Positions 37,062 to 46,045 are shown, numbered from the stretch's first letter. The stretch is DNA of 64,000 nucleotides from Achromobacter aloeverae (GCF_004121055.1 NZ_PYAL01000002.1:744001-808000); one strand, 5' to 3'. Notes: a model not told the origin generated them from the sequence alone. Made by a program: numbers and translations.

Positions 37062-37996
37062 TTGAGTACCTTGCGTTGCAGTAGACGCACCAGGGCGTCC
37101 GAACTCAGGCCCAGCAGCGCATAAAGCGCCAGGCCGACGATGATGACTTCCGTTTGCCCATACGTGCGCGCCAGCTCGATCATGTAGCCGATGCCGCTGG
37201 TGGAGTTCACCTGCTCGACCACCACCAGCGCCAGCCAGGAATAGGTGACCGCGAAGCGCAGGCCCAGCAGGAAGCCGGGCAGGGCGCCCGGAAGCACCAC
37301 GTTGCGGATGAATTCCCAACGGCCGACGCCCAGCGTTTCCGACAGTTCGAGATACCGGCTGTCGATGGCGCGCAGGCAATCGTGGGTCTGGATATAGATG
37401 GGCACGAAGACGATCAGGGCGATGGCGGTGACCTTCATGCCTTCGCCTATGCCCAGCCACAGCATCAGCAGGGGCACCAGCGCCAGGCTGGGTATGGACC
37501 GCTTGATTTGCACCGGGCCGTCCAGCAGGTATTCACCCAGGCGGCTCAGGCCGGACAGTACGCCCAGCGCGCCGCCCGCGACGACGCCCCAGAACAGGCC
37601 TTGCAGCGCGCGCCATAGCGAGGTCTCGAAGTTGGACCAGAGCCGGCCGGAGCCTATCAGGTCGGCCGCCGTGCTCACCACGACCCACGGTGGCGACAGC
37701 GTGCGGCTGTCGATGTAGCCCGTCCACGATCCCACGATCCAGAGCAACAGGAGCAGCAAGGGCCCTAGCGCGGCGCCGTAGCGGATCGGCCGGCCGGGGC
37801 CGAGGCGCGGATGCCGGCGTGGCGAGGCGGCATCGGGCATGGAGGCGGCGGGCGAGGCGGCGCCGGGCGTGGAAGCGGCGGCCGGCGTGGGCGCGGCGTC
37901 GGCCGCGACGGACGAGCTAGTGCGCGGCCTGGCGCCGATGCCGCGTCCCGACAGCCGGCGCAGCGCGCCCAGGGTGGAAGCGGTATCCGCCATCAC
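37037..37996 (-). CDS. ABC transporter permease, sulfonate/taurine type
   Basis: Inner-membrane subunit of 319 residues with about six helices; the EAA loop is at EFIRNVVLPGALPGFLLGLRFAVTYSW. The N-terminal ~85 residues are a low-complexity Ala/Pro/Arg tail absent from SsuC, preceding the first helix (ALGPLLLLLLWIVGSWTG). The stop overlaps the ATPase start, and its start overlaps the stop of the binding-protein gene by 4 bases. Confidence 0.92.
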   Translation of the reverse strand: MMADTASTLGALRRLSGRGIGARPRTSSSVAADAAPTPAAASTPGAASPAASMPDAASPRRHPRLGPGRPIRYGAALGPLLLLLLWIVGSWTGYIDSRTLSPPWVVVSTAADLIGSGRLWSNFETSLWRALQGLFWGVVAGGALGVLSGLSRLGEYLLDGPVQIKRSIPSLALVPLLMLWLGIGEGMKVTAIALIVFVPIYIQTHDCLRAIDSRYLELSETLGVGRWEFIRNVVLPGALPGFLLGLRFAVTYSWLALVVVEQVNSTSGIGYMIELARTYGQTEVIIVGLALYALLGLSSDALVRLLQRKVLKWRKTLAD

Positions 37997-39042
37997 GGTT
38001 GCTCCAGTGCGCGCGCCGCGACGAACTCATAGCGCCGGTCGAAAAGATCGGCCGCATTCAGGCGGGGCTTGTTCGTCTCCTTGGCCAGCAGGTCGATGGT
38101 AGCCTGCTGGCGTTCGATCACCGCATTCCAATCCGCGGGAATGTCGGGTTCTCCGGCGGACTGGACCAGATAGCGGCCCGCATCGGCTTTCAGGCCCTCG
38201 TGCTCGACGTAGTAGCCTTGCACCCATTGCTCCGGATGCTCATTGATCCAACGCGTGGCGCGTGCCCACGCCTTGACGTACTCGCGCACGGCCGCGGCCT
38301 TGGCCGGGTCGTCCAGCACCGATTGCAGCCCATAGATATACCAGGGATCGTCACGCAGCCCGTGCGAAATCACCTTGGCGCCGCCATGGCCGTAGTTGGC
38401 CAGGTAGCGCGGCTGGTTGGCCTCGGCGATCGGGGCGGCGTCCACCAGTTTGTTGGCCAGCGCGCTGACGTAGACGTCGCCCGTGCTGGGCATTTCCACC
38501 AGCGTCACGTCTTTCTGCGTGAGCCCGGCCTTTTGCAGAATGCGCAGCACCAGCGCGCCTTGCGCCTGACCGGGGCTGTAGGCGATTTTCTTGCCCTTGA
38601 GGTCGGCGATGCCGTCTATCCTGGCACCGGGCGCGATGCCCAGCTTGTAGATCGGATGGTCGATGGGTTCCTTGCGGAACGACGCAGCGACGATGCGTAC
38701 GGGCAAGCCGGTCCACGTCGCATGGATGGGAGGAATGTCGGCCACCGAGCCGAGGTCCAGCGCATTCGCGCGGAACGCCTCGATCGTGCGCGGGCCGCCG
38801 CTGATATTGGCCCATTCGATCTTGAACGGAAGCTTCCGCAGTTCGCCCGACAGCTCCAGCGCACGCTGGGTCTTGGGGTCGCCGATACGCAGGACGGTTC
38901 CGGGCGGTACGGTATCCGGGATGGGCGCGGTGCTTTGCGCGGCATGGGCAGCGCCGAAGGCGAACAACAGGGGCGGTAGCCATCGTCGCGCGTATCGCGA
39001 TGCCGTACGGGACACACGGGACAGTGGTTTGGGAAGGTGCAT
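37993..39042 (-). CDS. ABC substrate-binding protein, aliphatic sulfonate type
   Basis: Periplasmic receptor of 349 residues, SsuA/TauA fold, with signal peptide (WLPPLLFAFGAAHAAQ). GSVADIPPIHATWTGLPVRIVAASFRKEP is the ligand-pocket region of the sulfonate receptors. The start is placed at ATG 39042, just before the signal peptide; an earlier frame start at 39192 would add 50 unlikely residues. The gene is divergent from a sulfite-dehydrogenase pair, which supports an organosulfonate substrate that yields sulfite. Confidence 0.9.
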   Translation of the reverse strand: MHLPKPLSRVSRTASRYARRWLPPLLFAFGAAHAAQSTAPIPDTVPPGTVLRIGDPKTQRALELSGELRKLPFKIEWANISGGPRTIEAFRANALDLGSVADIPPIHATWTGLPVRIVAASFRKEPIDHPIYKLGIAPGARIDGIADLKGKKIAYSPGQAQGALVLRILQKAGLTQKDVTLVEMPSTGDVYVSALANKLVDAAPIAEANQPRYLANYGHGGAKVISHGLRDDPWYIYGLQSVLDDPAKAAAVREYVKAWARATRWINEHPEQWVQGYYVEHEGLKADAGRYLVQSAGEPDIPADWNAVIERQQATIDLLAKETNKPRLNAADLFDRRYEFVAARALEQP

Positions 39043-39135
39043 GAGTATCGTCGTTCCAGGAGTGCGCGGCGGGGATGTCGCCGTCCGAACGACGATTGTC
39101 GAGCCATCGCGCGGTGTTCTTAACAGCCGATTTCT

Positions 39136-39266
39136 CATATCGATATGGGATGTCATGGCGCGGCGCAGGCCTGGGAGGCGCGGAATATCCATATCGCGAG
39201 ACCGTCGTTCCCGCGCCTGGCCGGCATCGATAGCATCTACCGGTTTTTCATCCGGATCCCATATCG
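39136..39266. promoter_or_regulatory. Palindrome CATATCGATATG plus further CCATATCG copies in divergent control region
   Basis: The 12-base palindrome at 39136-39147 is the only long dyad in the 223-base region. CCATATCG recurs at 39189-39196 and at 39259-39266, and its reverse complement is part of the palindrome (39141-39148). The last copy abuts the GTG start of the sulfite dehydrogenase. Repeated copies of one motif between a sulfonate importer and an oxidase suggest one shared regulator. Confidence 0.45.
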
Positions 39267-40525
39267 TGACTTCACGCAGACAATTCCTGGAAAAGGCGGC
39301 CGCGCTGGGCGTATCGGCGACGGTTGCCGCCGGCGCCCAGGCACAAGCGCCAGCATCCGCGTCCGCGGGGACGGCCGCACCGGCGGACGGCCCCTTGCCC
39401 GTCCCGACCTGGTCCAGGACGCCCGGCGCACCGGTTGGCGGACAGCCCTATGGCAAGCCCTCGACATTTGAAAAACGCGTGGTGCGTGGCGTCCGTGCCA
39501 CCGACAAGCAATACATTTCGTCCTCTTCGCGCACGCCCATCGCCGAACTGGATGGCATCATTACGCCCAACGGCCTGTTCTATGAACGGCATCACGGCGG
39601 CGTGCCCGACATCGATCCCGCGCAACATCGCCTGCTGGTGCATGGCCTGGTGCGCAAGGAACTGCTGTTCTCCGTCGAGGACCTGCGCCGCTTCCCGTCG
39701 GTGTCGCGCATCCATTTCCTGGAGTGTTCCGGCAACCCGGGTTTCGATGTGTACGGCAGGACGGCGGCCGAGGCCAATGGCCTGATCAGCTGCGCGGAGT
39801 GGACAGGCGTGCCGCTGCGCACGGTGCTGGAGGAAGCCGGCTTGCAGCCGCAAGCGCGGTGGGCGGTGGCCGAGGGCGCGGACGCGGCGGCCATGACGCG
39901 CAGCGTGCCTATCGAGAAATGCCTGGACGATGCCTTGCTGGTATACAGCCAGAACGGCGAGCGGCTGCGGCCGGAGCAGGGCTATCCGCTGCGCCTGCTG
40001 CTGCCCGGCTTCGAGGGCAATATGAGTGTGAAGTGGCTGCGACGCCTGCACTTGGCCGAGCAGCCCGTCTACTCGCGCGAAGAGACCGCGAAGTACACCG
40101 ACCTGATGCCCGACGGCACCGCGCGGCAGTTCACGTTCTACATGGAGGCCAAGTCCATCATCACCACGCCTTCAGGGGGCCAGCGCTTGCCCGGTCCCGG
40201 TTTTCACGAGATCCGCGGCATTGCCTGGAGCGGACGCGGCAAGATACGGCGCGTGGAAGTGTCGGTGGACGAGGGGCGGACGTGGCAGGAAGCGCGCTTG
40301 CAGGAGCCTGTGTTGAGCAAGGCGGTGACGCGCTTCAACTTCGCGTGGCGCTGGGACGGCGCGCCGGCGGTGATCCAGAGCCGCGCCACCGACGAAACGG
40401 GCTACGTGCAGCCACCGCTGGAGGCCTTGGTGGACGTACGGGGCCTGAATTCGGGTTATCACAACAACGCCATCACGCCCTGGCGCGTGGCGGCCAGCGG
40501 GGAGGTGACCAATGCGCGCCTGTGA
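39266..40525 (+). CDS. soxC: SoxC-like sulfite/sulfane dehydrogenase, molybdopterin subunit
   Basis: Periplasmic molybdenum enzyme of 419 residues of the sulfite oxidase family, oxidising sulfite (or a sulfane group) to sulfate. Tat signal TSRRQFLEKAAALG at the N-terminus; Mo-binding Cys154 in HFLECSGNPGF; C-terminal dimerisation domain with RRVEVSVDEGRTWQEA. Translation starts at GTG 39266, because the twin-arginine signal begins there. The next gene, a cytochrome c, overlaps by 14 bases. No soxXYZAB genes are in the window, so this pair probably acts as a stand-alone sulfite dehydrogenase (SorAB-like function). Confidence 0.88.
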   Translation: MTSRRQFLEKAAALGVSATVAAGAQAQAPASASAGTAAPADGPLPVPTWSRTPGAPVGGQPYGKPSTFEKRVVRGVRATDKQYISSSSRTPIAELDGIITPNGLFYERHHGGVPDIDPAQHRLLVHGLVRKELLFSVEDLRRFPSVSRIHFLECSGNPGFDVYGRTAAEANGLISCAEWTGVPLRTVLEEAGLQPQARWAVAEGADAAAMTRSVPIEKCLDDALLVYSQNGERLRPEQGYPLRLLLPGFEGNMSVKWLRRLHLAEQPVYSREETAKYTDLMPDGTARQFTFYMEAKSIITTPSGGQRLPGPGFHEIRGIAWSGRGKIRRVEVSVDEGRTWQEARLQEPVLSKAVTRFNFAWRWDGAPAVIQSRATDETGYVQPPLEALVDVRGLNSGYHNNAITPWRVAASGEVTNARL

Positions 40526-41174
40526 GAAGAGTGCCGAGCCGCGCCGACCGCGGCGCGTGGCCCAGTCTTTGTTCGTGGCGGCTTGCTCGCTTCTGGCTGC
40601 CGCCGGGGCCACGGGCAGCCCGGCCGCCACGGATGGCGGAAAAGCGGCCAGTGTTGCCACCGCTGCCACTACGGGCAGCGGGACCGCCCCGGCTCCGAAC
40701 GTTCCCCACGGCCCCTACGGCCTGGGCACGCCCGTCACGCCGCGCCAGGTATCGGGCTGGAACATCGATGTCGCCCCCGACGGCAAGAACCTGCCTCCCG
40801 GCAGCGGCACCTTGGCCCAGGGGCAGCAGCTTTACACCGCGCAGTGCGTGTCCTGCCATGGCGCCAAGGGCGAGGGCGGCGTCGGGGACCGCCTGGCCGG
40901 TGGATTCGGCACGCTCAAGGACAGGAAGCCGATACGTACCGTCGGCAGCTACTGGCCCTATGCCACGACGCTGTTCGACTACATACGCCGCGCCATGCCC
41001 CTGACCGCGCCGCAAAGCCTGGGCGACGACGAAGTCTATGCCGTCACGGCCTATGTGCTCTCGCTCAACGGCTTGTGGCCGGACGGCCAGCCGGCCAACG
41101 CGCAGACGCTGTTGAAGGTCCGCATGCCCAATGTCGATGGCTTCGTGCCGGACCCTCGGCCGGACGTGCCATGA
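40512..41174 (+). CDS. Periplasmic cytochrome c partner of the sulfite dehydrogenase
   Basis: Electron acceptor of 220 residues with a signal segment and one heme c site, Cys112-Val-Ser-Cys115-His116 (CVSCHGAKGEG); the axial Met is probably in RRAMPLTAPQSL. It overlaps the soxC-like gene by 14 bases, so the two proteins are made in step. SoxD is normally larger with two heme domains, so this single-heme protein is closer in size to SorB-like partners. It would pass electrons from sulfite to the respiratory chain. Confidence 0.88.
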   Translation: MRACEKSAEPRRPRRVAQSLFVAACSLLAAAGATGSPAATDGGKAASVATAATTGSGTAPAPNVPHGPYGLGTPVTPRQVSGWNIDVAPDGKNLPPGSGTLAQGQQLYTAQCVSCHGAKGEGGVGDRLAGGFGTLKDRKPIRTVGSYWPYATTLFDYIRRAMPLTAPQSLGDDEVYAVTAYVLSLNGLWPDGQPANAQTLLKVRMPNVDGFVPDPRPDVP

Positions 41175-41179
41175 TGCGC

Positions 41180-41204
41180 GCCCCGCATTGCTTGCGCGCG
41201 GGGC
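41180..41204 (+). terminator. GC-rich hairpin after the sulfite dehydrogenase operon
   Basis: GCCCCGC at 41180-41186 and GCGGGGC at 41198-41204 form a 7-bp stem with an 11-base loop, 6 bases past the stop of the cytochrome gene. There is no T-run after it, so termination may need Rho or be weak. It lies between converging genes. Confidence 0.35.
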
Positions 41205-41273
41205 CATGGGACGCTGTCTGCCGCGAGGCTCGCATCGGCCACGGACGCGACGCGGTACCGGACGCGCCGACGA

Positions 41274-41591
41274 CTATGGCTGGAAGAACGGCACCGCGGT
41301 CATCAAGCGATTTTCCTGGCTGATCACGTAGGCCGCCTCGGCGCTCTTGGCCAGGTAGGCCGTCCAGTCGGGATCCTTCTGCAAGGCCAGCCGGCGGGCT
41401 TCGCGGTCGGCCGCGTCGCGGTAGACCCAGATGTGCATATAGCTGTTCACGTTGCCGGTGTCTGTCTGCATGTAGGCCAGCGGCTTGCCCAGGTGGCGGC
41501 TCTGTATTTCGTAGCCGTGCTCCGCATAGAGGGCCAGGTGCTTCCTGATGGTGCCGGGACGGCAGGTGTAGGTGCGGACGTCGTAAAGCAT
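41274..41591 (-). CDS. NIPSNAP family protein
   Basis: A 105-residue dimeric alpha-beta barrel protein. The N-terminus MLYDVRTYTCRPGTIRKHLALYAEHG and the central NVNSYMHIWVYRDAADREARR are the NIPSNAP pattern. The molecular function of the family is unknown; bacterial copies often lie with catabolic and Bug genes, as here. ATG 41591 is the start of the conserved sequence. It is the last gene of the leftward enolase-Bug-AraC-Bug-NIPSNAP run, 121 bases after the second Bug gene. Confidence 0.88.
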   Translation of the reverse strand: MLYDVRTYTCRPGTIRKHLALYAEHGYEIQSRHLGKPLAYMQTDTGNVNSYMHIWVYRDAADREARRLALQKDPDWTAYLAKSAEAAYVISQENRLMTAVPFFQP

Positions 41592-41712
41592 GCGGATTCC
41601 TTTCTTGGTGTGGCTCGATGGAAATGGTGGATGGGCGGGCCCGATCTGCTGGCGGAATGCGCGATCGCGGTTTCGCGGTGTGGCGGTTCCCCGGAAGGGA
41701 TCGCGGCAAGGA

Positions 41713-42687
41713 TCAATCGGGCGTGGCGCCGGACTGCCGCACCAGGTCGCGCCAGCGGACGACGTCCAACTCGACATATTGCTGGAAGGCGGCATGGCCG
41801 TCGCCCACCGGATCGGCGCCCAGTCCGCGCAGCTTTTCCTGCACGGCGGGATCGGCCACGCTTTGGGTAATGACCGTGGAGAGCTTGTCGATGACGGGCG
41901 CGGGCACGGCGGCCGGCGCGAACAGGCCGAACCAGGAGCGCGCGTTCATGGCCGCATAGGGGGTTTCGGAAAACGCGGGCACGTCAGGCAGCGCGGCGTG
42001 GCGGTGATCGCCGGTCACGGCCAGTGGCTTGATGCGGCCGCCCTGCACCTGGGCAAGCACCTCGGGCAGGTTGGCGAACATGATCTGCACCTGTCCGCCC
42101 ATCAGGTCATTCAACGCCTGGGCGCCGCCCTTGTAGGGTACATGTGTCATGTTGGCGCCGACGAGGGTATTGAATTGCGCGCCCGCCAGGTGCGCCGCCG
42201 TGCCCGTGCCGCCCGAGGCGTAGTTCATTCGGCTGCCGCTGGCCTTTGCATAGGCGGCCAGCTCCGTCACGGTCCTGGCCGGCACCGAGGGATGCGTCAC
42301 CAGCAACAGCGGCACGGACGCGAGGTTGGACAGCGCCGCGAAGTCCTTCGTCAGGCTGTAGTCCAGATGTGGGTAAAGCGTGGCATTGATGGCGTGGCTG
42401 GACGTCGCCATCAGCAGGGTATAGCCGTCCGGTTCGGCGCGCGCGGCCATGACCGCGCCGATATTGCCGTTGGCGCCCGCCTTGTTTTCGACGACGACGG
42501 GCTGGCCCAGGCGCACCGACATCGCCTGCGCGACGGTGCGCGCGATGACATCGGTCGCGCCGCCCGGCGCGAAGGGCACGATGACGCGTAGGGGACGCTG
42601 GGGGAAATCGGCGTGGGCGGCAGTGGCTCCCACGGCCAGCGTCAAGGTGACGCATGCCCGCGCCACGATGGTCAGCAGCTTTTTCAT
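41713..42687 (-). CDS. Bug-family tripartite tricarboxylate transporter receptor
   Basis: Periplasmic receptor of 324 residues with Sec signal (VTLTLAVGATAAHA). Bug landmarks: FPQRPLRVIVPFAPGGATDVIAR, NKAGANGNIGAVMAARAEPDGYT and MTHVPYKGGAQALNDLM. It lies between the AraC regulator and the NIPSNAP gene and probably delivers the compound degraded by the enolase-superfamily enzyme. It is only distantly similar to the Bug gene at 43814, so the two probably bind different ligands. Confidence 0.93.
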   Translation of the reverse strand: MKKLLTIVARACVTLTLAVGATAAHADFPQRPLRVIVPFAPGGATDVIARTVAQAMSVRLGQPVVVENKAGANGNIGAVMAARAEPDGYTLLMATSSHAINATLYPHLDYSLTKDFAALSNLASVPLLLVTHPSVPARTVTELAAYAKASGSRMNYASGGTGTAAHLAGAQFNTLVGANMTHVPYKGGAQALNDLMGGQVQIMFANLPEVLAQVQGGRIKPLAVTGDHRHAALPDVPAFSETPYAAMNARSWFGLFAPAAVPAPVIDKLSTVITQSVADPAVQEKLRGLGADPVGDGHAAFQQYVELDVVRWRDLVRQSGATPD

Positions 42688-42788
42688 GGTTGTCTCGTCC
42701 TGGTTGCGCGCTTGGTAACCCTGCGCGTCTCGCCTCGCCGGCAGCGGCGAGTTCAGGCATGACTGTACGCAGGATGGGCCGGACAGCG

Positions 42789-43793
42789 TTAGGACGGATC
42801 AGCGCCAGTCCAGGACTTTTTTGCAGCGGGGCCGGCGTCGATGGGATGGCTGTATTGGCGCCGGAAGTCGCCCGGCGTGGAGCCGGCGTGTTTCTTGAAG
42901 AAGCGCGCGAAGTAGGCCGGATCCTCGAAATTCAACTGGAAGGCGATTTCGGAAATGCTCTTGCCGGTATGGGTGAGCAGGCGCTTGGCCTCCAGTACGA
43001 TGCGCGCCTGTATCAGCTGGCTCGCGGTCTGGCCCACGGCCCGCTTTACCGCCTCATTGAGCTGGCGCTCGCTGACCCGGAGCGCGTCGGCGTATTCGCG
43101 CATGGTCCTGAATTGCAGGTAGCGGTCCTCGATCAACAAGCCTAGCCTGCGAGTCAGGTCATGGGACGGCCCCGCGCCGGTAGCCGGCGCGTCGACGGGA
43201 TAAAGGCGGCGCAGCTTGGTCAGCAGGATCAACAAGCAGGACCGCACGATATCGAAGCAGCCGGCGCCGCGTTCCAGGGTTTCTTGCTCGATCTGCGCCA
43301 GCAGGGGTAGCAGGTCGTCGTGTTGCGCCCGCGTCAGGTAGAGCGCCGGGCTGCCACGGGTCAGGTGGAAGAAGGGGAACTTGGCGATGTCGTCCGCGCG
43401 CGGAAACATGTGGGCGAAGAATTCGGTGCTGATGTTCAGGACGTAGCCGTGCGGGTGCACGCTGGAGGTCCAGGCATGCACTTGCCCGGGCGTCAGGAAG
43501 AAAACGGCATGGTCGCGCACCTCGAACCGTTCGAAGTCCAGCAGGTGCGTCCCCTGCGCGCGGCTCATCCACAACAGGTGATAGTAGCTGTGCCGATGCA
43601 GGAAGCCGCGCGGAATATCGCCACGGTCCTGCAGACGGACAAGGTCGAAATAGAAGGTGCCCGCTCCCGAGAAATCCGAGGTCTCGAAAGTAGGGAAGGG
43701 TTCCGTTTGGGGAAGGGCTGCGACCAAGGCCTGCGTCTCCGGTTGACGGCCGGCTTGGGCCGGCTCGCGCTTTACGACGCATCTTAAAGGCAA
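42789..43793 (-). CDS. AraC-family transcriptional regulator
   Basis: A 334-residue regulator: N-terminal cupin-like sensor (FLHRHSYYHLLWMSRAQGTHLLDFERFEVRDHAVFFLTPGQVHAW) and C-terminal double helix-turn-helix (MREYADALRVSERQLNEAVKRAVGQTASQLI and ISEIAFQLNFEDPAYFARFFKKHAGSTPGDFRRQY). It lies between two Bug genes in the same direction, with 20 bases to the upstream one and 101 to the downstream one. It likely adjusts transcription of this small operon according to the imported acid. Confidence 0.92.
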   Translation of the reverse strand: MPLRCVVKREPAQAGRQPETQALVAALPQTEPFPTFETSDFSGAGTFYFDLVRLQDRGDIPRGFLHRHSYYHLLWMSRAQGTHLLDFERFEVRDHAVFFLTPGQVHAWTSSVHPHGYVLNISTEFFAHMFPRADDIAKFPFFHLTRGSPALYLTRAQHDDLLPLLAQIEQETLERGAGCFDIVRSCLLILLTKLRRLYPVDAPATGAGPSHDLTRRLGLLIEDRYLQFRTMREYADALRVSERQLNEAVKRAVGQTASQLIQARIVLEAKRLLTHTGKSISEIAFQLNFEDPAYFARFFKKHAGSTPGDFRRQYSHPIDAGPAAKKSWTGADPS

Positions 43794-43813
43794 ATCGGCG
43801 GCGCTATCCGGCG

Positions 43814-44803
43814 CTATTCAGCCTTGATACCGCCTTTCCGGATCACCACCGTCCATTTGGCGACCTCCGCCCGTATCCGCTGGTCGAATTCCGCCGGGGT
43901 GCTGCCGACCGGATCGAACCCCAGTCCGACCAGCTTCCCATGCAGCTCGCCTTGCCGGACGGACTGCGCCAGCGTGGACGACAGCCGGTCAACGATCTCG
44001 CCAGGCGTTCCCGCCGGCGCCAGCACCCCGAACAGCGGCGTCGTATCGACCCCGGGCAGCCCGGCTTCGCCGAAGGTCGGCACGTCGGGCAATTGCGGCA
44101 GCCGCTGTGGCGTGGTGACCGCCAGCGCGCGCAGGCGGCCAGCCTTGATGTGTTCCAGCAATGTGGGCACGGTGGCGAAGGCGAATTGCACCTGGCCGCC
44201 CAGCAGGTCGGTGAAAACCGTTCCGCCGCCCCGGTAAGGCACGTGGAGCAGTTGCACGCCCGCTTCCTGCTTGAGCTGTTCGCCCGCCAGGTGCGGGGCG
44301 CTGCCGACGCCGGCCGACCCGAAGGACAGCGTGCCCGGCTGGGCCTTGGCCAGCGCCAGGAACGACGCGAGATCCTTGGCCGGCACGGCGGGGTTGACCA
44401 CCATGACGAAGGGGGCGGTCGCCATCAGCGAGATGGGCGCGAAGTCCTTCAGCGTGTCATAGGGCAGCCGCGCGCCCAGCAGGCCGGGGTTGATGGTGAA
44501 GGTCGAGTCGACGATGCCGATGGCATAGCCGTCCGGCGCCGCCGTCGCGACCGCGCGCGTGCCGATGGTGGTGCCGCCGCCTCCGCGGTTTTCGACCACG
44601 AAGGTCTGGCCGAACTGCTGTCCGTAGATTTGCGCGGCCATGCGGCCCAGGGTATCGGTGGCGGCGCCCGGCGGATAGGGCACGTAGAAACGCACCGGCT
44701 TGTCGGGGTAGACGGCGGCGCGGGCGGGCGATGGCCAGGGCAGGGCGGCGACCAGGCCCAGGCCGGCGACCCGCGCGAAGAACTCACGGCGTTGTGGATG
44801 CAT
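43814..44803 (-). CDS. Bug-family tripartite tricarboxylate transporter receptor
   Basis: Periplasmic receptor of 329 residues. The N-terminus has twin arginines before a hydrophobic stretch (RREFFARVAGLGLVAALPWP), a Tat-like signal unusual for this family. Landmarks: VYPDKPVRFYVPYPPGAATDTLGRM, NRGGGGTTIGTRAVATAAPDGY and LLHVPYRGGGTVFTDLL. It directly follows the enolase-superfamily gene (39-base gap), so it is the best candidate for uptake of that enzyme's substrate. Confidence 0.93.
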   Translation of the reverse strand: MHPQRREFFARVAGLGLVAALPWPSPARAAVYPDKPVRFYVPYPPGAATDTLGRMAAQIYGQQFGQTFVVENRGGGGTTIGTRAVATAAPDGYAIGIVDSTFTINPGLLGARLPYDTLKDFAPISLMATAPFVMVVNPAVPAKDLASFLALAKAQPGTLSFGSAGVGSAPHLAGEQLKQEAGVQLLHVPYRGGGTVFTDLLGGQVQFAFATVPTLLEHIKAGRLRALAVTTPQRLPQLPDVPTFGEAGLPGVDTTPLFGVLAPAGTPGEIVDRLSSTLAQSVRQGELHGKLVGLGFDPVGSTPAEFDQRIRAEVAKWTVVIRKGGIKAE

Positions 44804-44842
44804 GTTGTCTCCAGGATTTCGGTTTCGAGTCGTTTCGACTTC

Positions 44843-45973
44843 TCAATTGCTGTATTGCCCGGCGGCCAGTTCGGCTTCGGGGTCCGCCCCCAGGCCGGGC
44901 CCGTCCGGTATCCCCACCCAGCCGTTTTCGATAGGCACGCTGCGGCCGTAGGGCACATGGGCCAGTTCGACGTAGAGCCGTTCCAGCGACACTTCCTTCT
45001 GCTGGGCGGCGATCAAATGCAGGCTTGCCAGATAGCCCGGACCGAAAAAGGCCACCTGGGGCGCGCATGTCACGGCGCCGTCCGCGCAGCGTTGGGCGAT
45101 GCGCCAGGCGGCGGTCAGCCCCAGCTTGATCACGCTGGGTTGCACGTATTGCACGACGGCTTGCTCGGCCATGCGTTCGAGGGCCAGCGCATTGGCTGCG
45201 TTCTCGCCCACAGCCAACGGGATTCCACCCGCGTCCCGCAGGCTTGCCAGCGCGCGATCGTCCTCGGGGGGCCAGATGGGCTCCTCTATCCAGAACGGAT
45301 CGTAGGGCGCCATGGCCGCGATGGCCGCCGGCGCTTCGTCCGGCAGCCACGCGCAGTTCGTATCCACCATGATGGGAATGCCGGCGCCGGTCGCGCGGCG
45401 CACCGCGGCCAGCGCGTCGGCGGTGCGTTCGTGCAGCTTGACCTCGGTATAGCCTTCGTCCAGCGCGCGCGTGGTCACCGCGTCCAGCTTGCCGGCGTCG
45501 CCGTAGTACTGCAGCAGCGAGGCATAGGCGCGGACGCGATTGCGTCGCTTGCCACCGAGCAATTCATGTAGCGGGACCCCGGCGCGCTTGGCGCGCAAGT
45601 CCCATAAAGCGATATCCAGGCCGGCCAGCGCATGGACGACGGGGCCGGACCGTCCCAGATTGTGCAAGGTCCGCTGCATCGCGGGTAGCAGCGTTGTGTC
45701 ATCGCCGTCCTTGCCACGCGCCAGCGGCTCGATCAGCGTTTCGAATATCGCCTTCAGCGCACGCGGTTCCACGCAATAGGACTCGCCCCAGGCCACGGTG
45801 CCGTCCTCGGTCTGCACGCGCACCAGCGCGCTGTCCAGCTTGTCGCGCGGGCGGCCCGCGAACAGGGGCGGCGGGCTCCAGTGGTGGAAGGGCAGGCGCA
45901 TGGGGATGCAGGCGACCGAGACGATGGCGTTGGGGGACATGAATGAAGGACCGTGCGTGGACATGGCAGGCAT
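44843..45973 (-). CDS. Mandelate racemase/muconate lactonizing enzyme family (enolase superfamily)
   Basis: A 376-residue metal-dependent enzyme that abstracts the alpha-proton of a carboxylate, leading to racemisation, cycloisomerisation or dehydration of an acid sugar. Visible active-site elements: VKLH where many members have KxK, metal ligands Asp in MVDTNCAW, Glu in FWIEEPIWP and Glu in LAVGENAANA. The KxH variant suggests a subgroup with His as one acid/base. Starts at 45973 and 45964 are both possible. It is the first gene of the leftward operon and divergent from a LysR gene. Confidence 0.88.
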   Translation of the reverse strand: MPAMSTHGPSFMSPNAIVSVACIPMRLPFHHWSPPPLFAGRPRDKLDSALVRVQTEDGTVAWGESYCVEPRALKAIFETLIEPLARGKDGDDTTLLPAMQRTLHNLGRSGPVVHALAGLDIALWDLRAKRAGVPLHELLGGKRRNRVRAYASLLQYYGDAGKLDAVTTRALDEGYTEVKLHERTADALAAVRRATGAGIPIMVDTNCAWLPDEAPAAIAAMAPYDPFWIEEPIWPPEDDRALASLRDAGGIPLAVGENAANALALERMAEQAVVQYVQPSVIKLGLTAAWRIAQRCADGAVTCAPQVAFFGPGYLASLHLIAAQQKEVSLERLYVELAHVPYGRSVPIENGWVGIPDGPGLGADPEAELAAGQYSN

Positions 45974-45998
45974 TCTTCCGTCGTCGGATCATATGGTC

Positions 45999-46038
45999 AA
46001 ATAGATAGCCTGACTATTTTCATATGATTTTCATATGA
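45999..46038. promoter_or_regulatory. LysR-type dyad and tandem TTTTCATATGA repeats in divergent control region
   Basis: AAATAG at 45999-46004 and CTATTT at 46014-46019 form a perfect dyad of LysR-box size. Right after it, TTTTCATATGA occurs twice in a row (46017-46027 and 46028-46038), and a third CATATG is at 45990. The CATATG copies are thus 31 and 11 bases apart, i.e. on the same face of the helix. All of this lies between the enolase-superfamily start and the LysR start. Confidence 0.55.
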
Positions 46039-46045
46039 CTCTCCC

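Noticed and set aside
36303-37460. Fusion of an extra N-terminal segment to the ABC ATPase by an earlier in-frame start
   Set aside because: The first ~133 residues overlap the permease gene in another frame and resemble nothing; the ATPase fold begins just after 37061.
38663-39265. Long N-terminal extension of the soxC-like protein upstream of GTG 39266
   Set aside because: It overlaps the divergent binding-protein gene and would place a Tat signal in mid-protein.
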